In this document: positions 1-6,491 of the stretch, piece after piece
Layout: each line of letters opens with the position of its first letter
Position numbering within the stretch: the first letter of the stretch is position 1
Assembly: GCA_937872085.1 (NCBI GenBank)
Contig: CALMQK010000124.1
Span: forward strand, 1 to 8,798
Source: an uncultured euryarchaeote
Lineage (GTDB): Archaea; Thermoplasmatota; Thermoplasmata; UBA10834
Direction: 5' to 3'
DNA: 8,798 nt
The notes under the pieces: model-generated
The model's database searches: none
What the model saw: the letters and a program-made list of their open reading frames with translations, nothing else
Told to the model about the DNA's origin: nothing
Made by a program: the position numbers and the translations under genes

Positions 1-247
1 ATTTGTCGCTAGAATCCACATCGGCCTCGACTTGGATCAGCAGCCCGCTCTCGTAGCAATCTAGAATCTCTTTGAACTCATCCACTGGCATGAGGCTCGG
101 AGGACAGAGTAGGTGCCTCCCATAGCTGCTGCACCTGGGAACGAGGCATTTCAGCCGCGCGCGCTTGTCCACAAAGACATCACGAGCAGAAATGATCTTG
201 GCACTCGTGGCTCCGTGTGCCTTCGCGGCCTTGACGAGTCCTTTCAA
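1..247 (-). CDS. DUF2284 predicted metal-binding protein (partial, C-terminus beyond the window)
   Basis: The visible 82 residues match the N-terminal part of the DUF2284 family. They show a KAAKAHGATSAKII opening, then VDKRARLKC, then a cysteine motif C-x4-C-x2-YG-x4-CPP (Cys34, Cys39, Cys48 counted from the TTG start), then a VDEFKEILDCYESGLLIQ helix. The cysteines are thought to bind a metal or an Fe-S cluster; no reaction is established that I know of. The reading frame is closed upstream by TGA at 277-275 and contains no ATG or GTG before the cysteine motif. TTG at 247 gives the usual family length. CTG at 268 is the alternative: it has GGTGA (279-275) six bases upstream, whereas TTG 247 has only GAGG directly abutting it. 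The gene starts 18-39 bp after the stop of the 493-residue gene, so the two are probably co-transcribed. Confidence 0.8.
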   Translation of the reverse strand, partial: MKGLVKAAKAHGATSAKIISARDVFVDKRARLKCLVPRCSSYGRHLLCPPSLMPVDEFKEILDCYESGLLIQVEADVDSSDK

Positions 248-286
248 CCTCGGATCAGTGCGGTTCAGCTTCTGTCACCGGCCCTA

Positions 287-1768
287 TCAATGCTTGTCTT
301 CGTCTTGATCCGTCGAGGGCTCTTTTGTCTCCAAGGCCTTTTGATCCTCGACTGCCTTGATCAGTTCCTCGGTAGTCGCTTTCCTCCTCTTCAGTATCGA
401 CCCGGGGACCAGGATGTTCATGAACTTCTCAAAATGCTCCCTCTCTGCGAGTATCTGCTCTCTCGTCAGCTCCAGACCCGCGACCGCGGAGAGGGATTCC
501 GTGCCCAACCCGAAGGATTGCACTCTCAGCTTGTCGAGGTCCTTCCCAAGCTTCCTCTCGTGGTCGTCGATCAACTTTCCGATCCTCTCGTAGGCGATGT
601 CCTTGAGCATCTTCTCGAGATACGCGATCTGGTCGTCCTTCGTCTTCTTCGAGATGAGCATCAACGCAGCTTCATGCTTGAAATCCAGTTTCGCTCCGTG
701 CTCCTCGTCAGTCTTAGAGACCCAGAGCAGGGGGTGTTCCGGAGCGTTGTACGTTACTTTCTCCGGGACCAACGACTCCGCGGAGAACTTCACAGCTGGG
801 TCCCCTGAGGAATGGTAGATCGCGTAGAAGCTCATCCTCTCGATGAAGTTGATCTCCAAGAACTCCCTCCGATTCTTCTCGACGATGGTCGGATTCTCTT
901 TTGCGAGTTCCTCGAGGACCATTGCGGGGGTGGCATCGGGCTTCTTGTCACCCAAGTACCGCGAGGCGCCCATTATGCATTTCAAGGGCTCGTAGGTCCT
1001 CGTGAGCCAGAACGACGGCGGGTAGGCTGTCCATGATCTCTTCTTGCCCGGTTCCTCATCCTTCTTCATCTTGAGCTTCGAAAAAGAGAAAGTCGAGAAC
1101 TGATAGCGTATCTTCTCGCCGTCCCTTTCCAGGACTCCCGAAGGCATGCCTTCCTTCGCCACGATCCTGTCAGCCCAGAATCCCAGTTCAGAGCGCAGCT
1201 TGGGCCTCGTCGTGTGGCCCTGGTCCGCGATGTGGCCCATGACCTCTCGCCTTGTTGGTGTGATCAGCCAGCTGAGCCAAAGCATGAGGGACTTTGGCGT
1301 GTCGATATAGGGCACTGGAAGCACGGTATGGTCTGCTGCGGTCCCCCATCCAGGCAGCACTGCCTGCCCAGGCATGTGCGAATATGATCTGTCCAGATAG
1401 GCTGTCAGTGCCACCTCGTCAGATGTGTCCTGCCCCTCCCTGATCGGAGCAGGTTCGATCCTTATGTCGGAGTTTAGGAAGTAGTAGTTCTGGCGTTTCG
1501 AGTTGATCGGGATCAGGACTCCACAATCGACGCCTTTGGATAGGAGCGTCCTCATCTGGACGGTGCTCTTGTCCTTCAGGGGTCTTGTCTGGGCGCTCAG
1601 TGAAAGGCGCCTCATGGATTCGGTGAGTGGGCTCCGTTCTATCTCCTTTCTAGTCAGCGGTTGGTTATGGAGCAGGGAGTAGACGACGGCCCTCGAAACG
1701 TTGTTCGTGAGGAACTCCCCGATCTCAATCGCCTTCTCCTTCGGAATCGGCAATACCTGTTGTGTCAT
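287..1768 (-). CDS. Unrecognised archaeal protein with winged-helix-like N-terminal half
   Basis: About 493 residues that I do not recognise as a named family. ATG 1768 is preferred because GGTGG lies five bases upstream (1778-1774); a GTG at 1777 would add three residues but overlaps that site. Residues about 15-100 read like a winged-helix domain: a helix containing SRAVVYSLL, then LTRKEIER, then a helix MRTLLSKGVDCGVLIPI, then a wing ending NYYFLNSD. Residues about 160-228 (WLITPTRREVMGHIAD, then RYQFSTFSF) resemble a second degenerate copy. The C-terminal part, about 375-490, is highly charged and helical, with likely coiled coil and an acidic tail TDQDEDKH. No signal peptide or membrane segment is seen, so it is probably cytoplasmic. 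It has its own TATA box and a DUF2284 gene directly behind it. A DNA-binding role is inference from the fold pattern only; the function is unknown. Confidence 0.85.
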   Translation of the reverse strand: MTQQVLPIPKEKAIEIGEFLTNNVSRAVVYSLLHNQPLTRKEIERSPLTESMRRLSLSAQTRPLKDKSTVQMRTLLSKGVDCGVLIPINSKRQNYYFLNSDIRIEPAPIREGQDTSDEVALTAYLDRSYSHMPGQAVLPGWGTAADHTVLPVPYIDTPKSLMLWLSWLITPTRREVMGHIADQGHTTRPKLRSELGFWADRIVAKEGMPSGVLERDGEKIRYQFSTFSFSKLKMKKDEEPGKKRSWTAYPPSFWLTRTYEPLKCIMGASRYLGDKKPDATPAMVLEELAKENPTIVEKNRREFLEINFIERMSFYAIYHSSGDPAVKFSAESLVPEKVTYNAPEHPLLWVSKTDEEHGAKLDFKHEAALMLISKKTKDDQIAYLEKMLKDIAYERIGKLIDDHERKLGKDLDKLRVQSFGLGTESLSAVAGLELTREQILAEREHFEKFMNILVPGSILKRRKATTEELIKAVEDQKALETKEPSTDQDEDKH

Positions 1769-1773
1769 CCCAT

Positions 1774-1778
1774 CCACC
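1774..1778 (-). promoter_or_regulatory. Shine-Dalgarno site that decides the ATG start at 1768
   Basis: GGTGG on the minus strand sits five bases before ATG 1768. The competing GTG start at 1777 lies inside this motif and would lack a site of its own. Confidence 0.6.
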
Positions 1779-1813
1779 GGCTGTCCCTATTTGGTTCAAA
1801 TCAGATTGTGGCT

Positions 1814-1823
1814 ACTTATAATT
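1814..1823 (-). promoter_or_regulatory. TATA box for the 493-residue gene
   Basis: Minus-strand AATTATAAGT is the only strongly AT-rich element in the 101-bp gap after leuB. Initiation about 25 bases downstream (near 1793) would give a 5' leader of about 25 bases containing the GGTGG site. This suggests that the downstream gene pair can be transcribed independently of the leu operon. Confidence 0.55.
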
Positions 1824-1850
1824 ATGCCTAAAAGGACGTCGAAGGCATAA
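1822..1850. repeat. 8-bp perfect inverted repeat upstream of the 493-residue gene
   Basis: TTATGCCT at 1822-1829 is the exact reverse complement of AGGCATAA at 1843-1850, with a 13-bp spacer. Half-site centres are 21 bp apart, about two helical turns, and the proximal arm abuts and slightly overlaps the TATA box. It could be an operator next to the promoter, or a weak stem-loop at the 3' end of the leuB transcript. No U-tract follows the stem on the leuB strand, only TTTT within the loop, so a classical terminator is the weaker reading. Confidence 0.5.
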
Positions 1851-1869
1851 GATGACGGGCGGCTCCGCT

Positions 1870-2991
1870 CTAACGGTGGGCTAGATGCTTGAGGATCTCG
1901 TCCGTCATCTTCGAGGTGGAAGTCTTCCCGCCCATGTCCGCGGTCCTGTGCTTTCCGGATCTCAAGACCTCCTTCACCGCGCTCTCGATTTCGTCCGCGG
2001 CCGCCTTGTGCCCGAGCGTGTCCAGCATCAGCGCTGATGAAAGTATGGCTCCGACCGGGTTCGCCATTCCTTTGCCGGCGATGTCCGGTGCAGACCCATG
2101 GACCGGCTCGAACATGCTCACGCCAGAGGGATTGATGTTGGCAGATGGGGCGAGACCTAGGCCGCCCTGAAGAGCCGCGCCCAAGTCGGTCAAGATGTCC
2201 CCGAAGAGATTGGGGGCGACGAGGAGTTTGAACCGCTCTGGATTCCTGACCATGTGAAGCGCCACAGCGTCGACGTACTGGAACTCCTTGGCGATGCCGT
2301 GCCTGGCCGATGCTTCCTCGCACGCTTCCCTCCAGAGCCCGTACATCTCGGTCAGCACGTTGGCCTTGTCCACGGATGTCACGAGGTCTATGCCATTCTT
2401 CTTTGCCAGCTGGAACGCGAAGTCCATGATCCTCTTCGCGCCATGCTTCGTTATGACGCCGATCTGGAACGCGAGCTCTTCCTCATCCTTCAGGTCCACT
2501 CCGACATCGAACTTGGCCTCGTAGGCTCGCCTGATCAACGAGAGGCTTGTGTTGGAGATGCCGCTCTTCACTCGGGCGCCCAGGCCGACGTAAAAGTCCT
2601 CCGTGTTCTCCCTGACGAACTGGATGTCGATCTTCCTGTGATTGTCAGCCAACGGACTCGGCACTCCCTCGTACAGCTTGACCGGTCTCAGGTTGACATA
2701 TTGGTCGAAATGGAACCTCAACCTGAGCAGCACCCCTTTCTCGAGGATGCCTGGCTTCACCCGCGGGTCCCCCATCGCTCCCAGGAGGATGGCGTCCTTC
2801 CTTGAGAGTCTCTGCAAGGTCTCCTCGGCCAGGACCTCTCCCGTCTTGAGGTAATGGCCCGCACCCAGGGGGAACTCCTCGAACTCGAGAGCGATGCTCT
2901 TGGACTCAGTCACACTGTCCAGGACTCGCCTGGCCTCCTTGATCACTTCGGGGCCGATGCCGTCGCCAGGGATCACGCCTACTTTCTGCAA
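1870..2991 (-). CDS. leuB: 3-isopropylmalate dehydrogenase
   Basis: A 373-residue protein, normal length for the isocitrate/isopropylmalate dehydrogenase family. It oxidatively decarboxylates 3-isopropylmalate to 2-oxoisocaproate using NAD+, and acts in the cytoplasm. Visible motifs in order: GVIPGDGIGPE (5-15); LLRLRFHFDQYVNLRP (88-103) with the substrate arginines; VRENTEDFYVG (127-137); the catalytic lysine in SVDKANVL (K209); metal-binding aspartates D241 (YVDAVALHMV), D265 and D269 (NLFGDILTDLGA); and the nucleotide loop HGSAPDIAGKGMANP (298-312). The Asp in SAPDI favours NAD+ over NADP+. The start is TTG 2991, with GGAGAT six bases upstream; the first 13 bases lie inside leuD, whose stop is at 2979. 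The REN-TEDFY pattern also occurs in tartrate/malate dehydrogenase relatives, but the operon position makes LeuB by far the best call. Confidence 0.93.
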   Translation of the reverse strand: MQKVGVIPGDGIGPEVIKEARRVLDSVTESKSIALEFEEFPLGAGHYLKTGEVLAEETLQRLSRKDAILLGAMGDPRVKPGILEKGVLLRLRFHFDQYVNLRPVKLYEGVPSPLADNHRKIDIQFVRENTEDFYVGLGARVKSGISNTSLSLIRRAYEAKFDVGVDLKDEEELAFQIGVITKHGAKRIMDFAFQLAKKNGIDLVTSVDKANVLTEMYGLWREACEEASARHGIAKEFQYVDAVALHMVRNPERFKLLVAPNLFGDILTDLGAALQGGLGLAPSANINPSGVSMFEPVHGSAPDIAGKGMANPVGAILSSALMLDTLGHKAAADEIESAVKEVLRSGKHRTADMGGKTSTSKMTDEILKHLAHR

Positions 2992-3476
2992 CCCAACATC
3001 TCCTTGGTGTAAGGCACGAGCCCGCCTTTCTCTATCAGCATCATGATGAATGGTGGATAGCTCGCGAAGTCAGCCCTCTCCCCCTTCGTCTCGTTCTCCA
3101 CGACCCCTTCGACCAGATCGACCCTGATGATGTCTCCCCCGGACGCAGCAAGTCTCGCCTCTATGACAGGCAGCCCGAGGTTGATCGCGTTCCTGAAGAA
3201 TATGCGAGCGAACGATTCAGCCACGACACAGGAAGCCCCCGCGCCAAGAAGTGCCCTCGGAGCATGTTCCCTGCTCGAACCGCAGCCGAAGTTCCTGCCC
3301 GCGACGATGACATCCCCGGCCCGGACCTTCTTTGCGAACTCCGGCTTCAGATTCTCAAATGCGTGTGCCGCCAGGTCGGTGTTGTCCATCGTGACGAGGT
3401 ACTCCGCCGGGATGATCTGGTCGGTGTCCACGTTGTCTCCGAAGACCCACGCCCTTCCCCCGAGACTCCCCTTCAC
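2979..3476 (-). CDS. leuD: 3-isopropylmalate dehydratase, small subunit
   Basis: A 165-residue swivel-domain subunit, the usual size for archaeal LeuD. With LeuC it isomerises 2-isopropylmalate to 3-isopropylmalate. Visible motifs: WVFGDNVDTDQIIPAEYL (10-27), the substrate loop YLVTM (26-30), and NFGCGSSREHAP (62-73), the family signature. The loop carries Val28 where methanogen homoaconitase small subunits carry an Arg (YLRT), which favours the isopropylmalate substrate. The start is GTG 3476, overlapping the leuC stop as GTGA, with GGAGGTGA a few bases upstream inside the end of leuC, so translational coupling is likely. The 3' end overlaps leuB by 13 bases. Confidence 0.94.
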   Translation of the reverse strand: MKGSLGGRAWVFGDNVDTDQIIPAEYLVTMDNTDLAAHAFENLKPEFAKKVRAGDVIVAGRNFGCGSSREHAPRALLGAGASCVVAESFARIFFRNAINLGLPVIEARLAASGGDIIRVDLVEGVVENETKGERADFASYPPFIMMLIEKGGLVPYTKEMLGCRK

Positions 3477-4726
3477 CTGCTCACCTCCGATGGGTCGACG
3501 ATCCTTCCCTTCACGGCGCTCGCCGCCACCACGGCTGGGCTGGCGAGGTAGACCTCAGAATCCTTTGCGCCCATCCTCCCGACGAAGTTCCGGTTCGTGC
3601 TGCTCACGCACCTCTCCCCGGGGGCCAGGACGCCCATGTGTCCACCCAGGCAGGCGCCGCAGGTTGGACCCGACACGAATGCTCCAGCGTCGGAGAAGAT
3701 CTTCACCAAGCCTTCTTTGACCGCAAGGTCGAAGACCTCCTTGGTCGCGGGTACAACGATCATGCGAACGCTTGATTTGACCTTCCTTCCTCGGAGTATC
3801 TTCGCGGCGATCCTGAGATCCTCTATCCTGCCGTTCGTGCATGACCCGAGGTACGCTTGGTCGATATCGACGCCGACCTCGCTTGCCGGGGCGACATTGC
3901 TGGGCAGGAAAGGTTTCGCGACCAAAGGCACGATCTCCCGTCCGTCGTATTCCCGAAAGTCGGAGTACGTCGCGTCCGCATCCGCCAGGACATGCTTGTA
4001 CTTCCCTCGGACCCTTGGTCTCAAGTAGTCATCGACCTTGTTGTCCGGGGGGATTATGCAGGCCTTGGCGCCCGCTTCGACGCCCATGTTGGAAATGGTT
4101 ATCCGATCCGATATCGGTAGTGATGAGATCGAACTGCCGCCGACCTCCATGGATGCGTATCTTGCGCCTTCCACTCCGACGTCACCGATCATTGTCAGCG
4201 CGATGTCCTTGCCTGAGACCCACTTTCCCAACCTGCCGCTGACGTTGAACTTCATTGATTCCGGGACCTTGAACCAGAGCACTCCCCTGGCGAACACGGT
4301 CGCGGCCTCGGTGCTGCCTATTCCCGTCGCGAACGCTCCGAGGGCTCCATAGGAGCAGGTGTGCGAGTCCGCTCCGACTATCAATCTCCCGGGTGCGACG
4401 AACCCTTGCTCGATCATGAGCTGGTGGCATACCCCTCCCCTGCCGACCTCGAAGTAGCTCTTTATCCTGTGCTTCTTTGCGAAGTCGCGCATCTTCTTGG
4501 CTTGCTTCGCCGATGCGACGTCTTTGTTGGGAACATAGTGATCCGGGATAAGGACGACTTTGTCGCGCAGGATCGGGGCACAAAGACCTTCGAATTCGTC
4601 GAATGCGGCGGGTGCGGTTATGTCGTTGACCATGATGTAGTCGACCTTGGCCTCGACAATCTCACCAGCACGGACATCCTTTCCGGACTTTGCGGAAAGC
4701 ACCTTCTCGGCTATGGTCTTGCTCAC
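3473..4726 (-). CDS. leuC: 3-isopropylmalate dehydratase, large subunit
   Basis: A 417-residue aconitase-superfamily subunit, typical of the archaeal LeuC/homoaconitase class and shorter than the bacterial one of about 465. It carries the [4Fe-4S] cluster of the isomerase and pairs with LeuD. Visible motifs: VNDITAPAAFDEF (33-45), VLIPDHYVPNKD (58-69), GADSHTCSYGALGAFATGIGS (118-138 with the conserved DSHT), the first cluster cysteine in GSCTNGR (C296), the other two in GPTCGACLGG (C356, C359), and SSTNRNFVGRMG (375-386). The start is GTG 4726 with GAGGTGA (4737-4731) four bases upstream. It lies 22 bp after leuA and overlaps leuD by 4 bp, so it is clearly operonic. Confidence 0.95.
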   Translation of the reverse strand: MSKTIAEKVLSAKSGKDVRAGEIVEAKVDYIMVNDITAPAAFDEFEGLCAPILRDKVVLIPDHYVPNKDVASAKQAKKMRDFAKKHRIKSYFEVGRGGVCHQLMIEQGFVAPGRLIVGADSHTCSYGALGAFATGIGSTEAATVFARGVLWFKVPESMKFNVSGRLGKWVSGKDIALTMIGDVGVEGARYASMEVGGSSISSLPISDRITISNMGVEAGAKACIIPPDNKVDDYLRPRVRGKYKHVLADADATYSDFREYDGREIVPLVAKPFLPSNVAPASEVGVDIDQAYLGSCTNGRIEDLRIAAKILRGRKVKSSVRMIVVPATKEVFDLAVKEGLVKIFSDAGAFVSGPTCGACLGGHMGVLAPGERCVSSTNRNFVGRMGAKDSEVYLASPAVVAASAVKGRIVDPSEVSR

Positions 4727-4748
4727 AGATTCACCTCTATGGCCGGCC

Positions 4749-6386
4749 TCAGTAGGCCTTCCTCTTCTCCTTGCCGTTCTGGAGGGTGAGTTTCCGGCCC
4801 CATAACCTGTTCAGGCCTTCAATCATCGCGTCGACGCTCGTGGTCACGATGTCAGAGCCAACGCTCCTGCCGAGGGCGAGCAGCTGCGCGTCCTCGCTGT
4901 CGCCGAGCTTCACCGTGACGTTGCACAGCGCATTCGACCCTCCGGTGATGGCTTCCAGCTTGTACTCCTTGAGAACTATGTTCTTCGAGACCGCCGCCCT
5001 GATGGCGCTGAGGCTCGCATCGATGGGGCCAACCCCCGTCTCGGACGCTCTGCGCACCTCGCCGTCGATGTTCAGGACGACCGTGGCGGTCGGCGTGAAG
5101 TTCAGGCCGGTGAAGACCGTGAATTCCTCGAGACGGATGACAGGCTGGACCTGTTCGCCCATGACGTCATAGGCGACCGCGAGGAGTTCGGCATCATCGA
5201 GCTTCTTCCCGGACTCCGCCCACTTCTTTATCTTCGCGACCACCTCCTTCATCTGGTCAGGATTAAGTTCGATCCCGTATTCCCTCAGCTTGTTCTGGAC
5301 CGCGTGCACACCGGAATGCTTTCCCACGACGAAGCTCCTCTCCTTTCCGACGATCTCTGGGCGCATCGGCTCGTAGGTGGAGCCATCGCTCAATACCCCG
5401 TGAACGTGTATTCCGGATTCGTGCGAGAACGCATTCTCTCCGACAATGGCCTTGTTCGGTGGGACCGCGATGCCCGTGAGCTGTGATACCAGCCTGGAAA
5501 CGAACGCCATCTTCCTCGAGTTGATGTTCGTCTTGATGTTGTAGAACGCCAGCAGGCTCATCACGACCTCCTCGAGCGCTGCGTTCCCGGCCCTCTCTCC
5601 CAAACCATTCACCGTGACATGGACCTCCTCCGCCCCTCCCAGGACTCCCGCGAGGGAGTTGGCGACCGAGAGCCCGAAGTCGTCGTGGCAGTGGACCGCC
5701 AGCGGGACCTTGACGTGCTTCTTGATCTCGCTCACGAACTGGGTCATCGCAGGTGGGACCATCACACCGACCGTGTCTGGGATGTCGATCCTGTCCACGC
5801 CCACATCTTGGATCGCCTTGTGCATCCTGTGCAGGAACTCGAGCTCTGTCCTCGTTGCGTCCTCGTCGCTGAATTCCACTATCAGTCCATGGTCCTTCGC
5901 ATGCTGGATAGACTCGACGGCCTTCTCGATAGCCTGGTCTTGAGTGATCTTGAGCTTCTTCTCGAGGTGGGTCTTCGAGGTCGCGAGGAAGATGTGCACG
6001 GAATCGACGTCACACGCCAACGCAGCGTCGACGTCGGCTATGCTAGCCCTGCACAGCGAGCAGATCTCGCTCTTCAGGCCAGCGTTGGCAATCACCTTGA
6101 TCGCCTCGGCCTCACCTTCGGAGTTCACTGCGAATCCTGCTTCGATGATGTCGACCCCGAGCTCGTCGAGCGCTTGGGCGATCTTCAGCTTGTCCTCGGT
6201 CGAGAGCGCGACGTTCGGCGTCTGCTCCCCGTCCCTGAGGGTGGTGTCAAGGATCTTGACCCTCTCAGGCAGGCGAGTCGCCGAGAATATCTTCTTGTTG
6301 TACTCGCTCACGAACAACCCAGCATCGGGTATCCTGAAGGCCGTATCGACCGGTTCTTTAGCATTCTCACTCGGAGGTTGTGGCAT
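4749..6386 (-). CDS. leuA: 2-isopropylmalate synthase (LeuA/CimA family)
   Basis: Condenses acetyl-CoA with 2-oxoisovalerate, the committed step of leucine synthesis. ATG 6386 gives 545 residues and has GGAG (6399-6396) upstream; TTG 6401 would add five residues but overlaps that site. Domains (ATG numbering): an N-terminal extension of about 40 residues; the HMGL-like TIM barrel from ILDTTLRDGEQTPNV (about 45-59), with metal ligands in DTTLRDGEQ and HCHDDFGL (232-239); GENAFSHESGIHVHGV (316-331); and a C-terminal LeuA regulatory/dimer domain (about 415-530), usually the site of leucine feedback. Citramalate synthase is the main alternative, since sequence alone separates these paralogues poorly; leucine-operon context and the Leu-rich leader favour LeuA. 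First gene of the leu operon, divergent from pheA. Confidence 0.9.
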   Translation of the reverse strand: MPQPPSENAKEPVDTAFRIPDAGLFVSEYNKKIFSATRLPERVKILDTTLRDGEQTPNVALSTEDKLKIAQALDELGVDIIEAGFAVNSEGEAEAIKVIANAGLKSEICSLCRASIADVDAALACDVDSVHIFLATSKTHLEKKLKITQDQAIEKAVESIQHAKDHGLIVEFSDEDATRTELEFLHRMHKAIQDVGVDRIDIPDTVGVMVPPAMTQFVSEIKKHVKVPLAVHCHDDFGLSVANSLAGVLGGAEEVHVTVNGLGERAGNAALEEVVMSLLAFYNIKTNINSRKMAFVSRLVSQLTGIAVPPNKAIVGENAFSHESGIHVHGVLSDGSTYEPMRPEIVGKERSFVVGKHSGVHAVQNKLREYGIELNPDQMKEVVAKIKKWAESGKKLDDAELLAVAYDVMGEQVQPVIRLEEFTVFTGLNFTPTATVVLNIDGEVRRASETGVGPIDASLSAIRAAVSKNIVLKEYKLEAITGGSNALCNVTVKLGDSEDAQLLALGRSVGSDIVTTSVDAMIEGLNRLWGRKLTLQNGKEKRKAY

Positions 6387-6393
6387 CAAAACA

Positions 6394-6399
6394 CTCTCC
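6394..6399 (-). promoter_or_regulatory. Shine-Dalgarno site of leuA
   Basis: Minus-strand GGAGAG ends seven bases before ATG 6386 and follows directly on the T5 run at 6404-6400. It overlaps the alternative TTG 6401 start, which argues for the ATG. Confidence 0.6.
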
Positions 6400-6420
6400 A
6401 AAAATCCTATGCTGCAGCCC

Positions 6421-6480
6421 TTAGGCTAGGATACGCAGCCCCAAGGGCAGAATAAGCAGGTTCTTGCTCTGGTGCGTCAT
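6421..6480 (-). CDS. Leucine-rich leader peptide of the leu operon
   Basis: A 19-codon ORF, MTHQSKNLLILPLGLRILA, ending in TAA. Six residues are Leu (codons 8, 9, 11, 13, 15, 18) and two are Ile (10, 17), so eight of the last twelve residues are branched-chain. GGAG (6491-6488) lies seven bases before the ATG, and AAGGA abuts it. The ORF sits between the leuA TATA box and the leuA start, about 45 bases downstream of the predicted transcript start and 34 bases before leuA, where a leader peptide controlling leuA would be expected. Its Leu codons overlap RNA segments able to form alternative hairpins. In bacteria such peptides sense charged tRNA-Leu through ribosome stalling; that this one does so is inference. 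A chance hydrophobic short ORF is the alternative. Confidence 0.55.
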   Translation of the reverse strand: MTHQSKNLLILPLGLRILA

Positions 6481-6487
6481 TCCTTGT

Positions 6488-6491
6488 CTCC
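6488..6491 (-). promoter_or_regulatory. Shine-Dalgarno site of the leader ORF
   Basis: GGAG within TCGGAGACAAGGA, seven bases before the ATG at 6480. It supports real translation of the short ORF. Confidence 0.5.

Noticed and set aside
113..808. 231-codon plus-strand ORF
   Set aside because: Antisense to the 493-residue gene and the DUF2284 gene; low-complexity Leu/Arg composition typical of a shadow frame in GC-rich DNA, with no recognisable motif.
1796..2323. 175-codon minus-strand ORF
   Set aside because: Out of frame within leuB and running past its end; Arg/Gly-rich shadow translation with no family resemblance.
2254..2805. 183-codon plus-strand ORF
   Set aside because: Antisense to leuB, which has full-length family motifs.
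5619..6455. 278-codon plus-strand ORF
   Set aside because: Antisense to leuA; repetitive Leu/Asp/Arg composition typical of a mirror frame.
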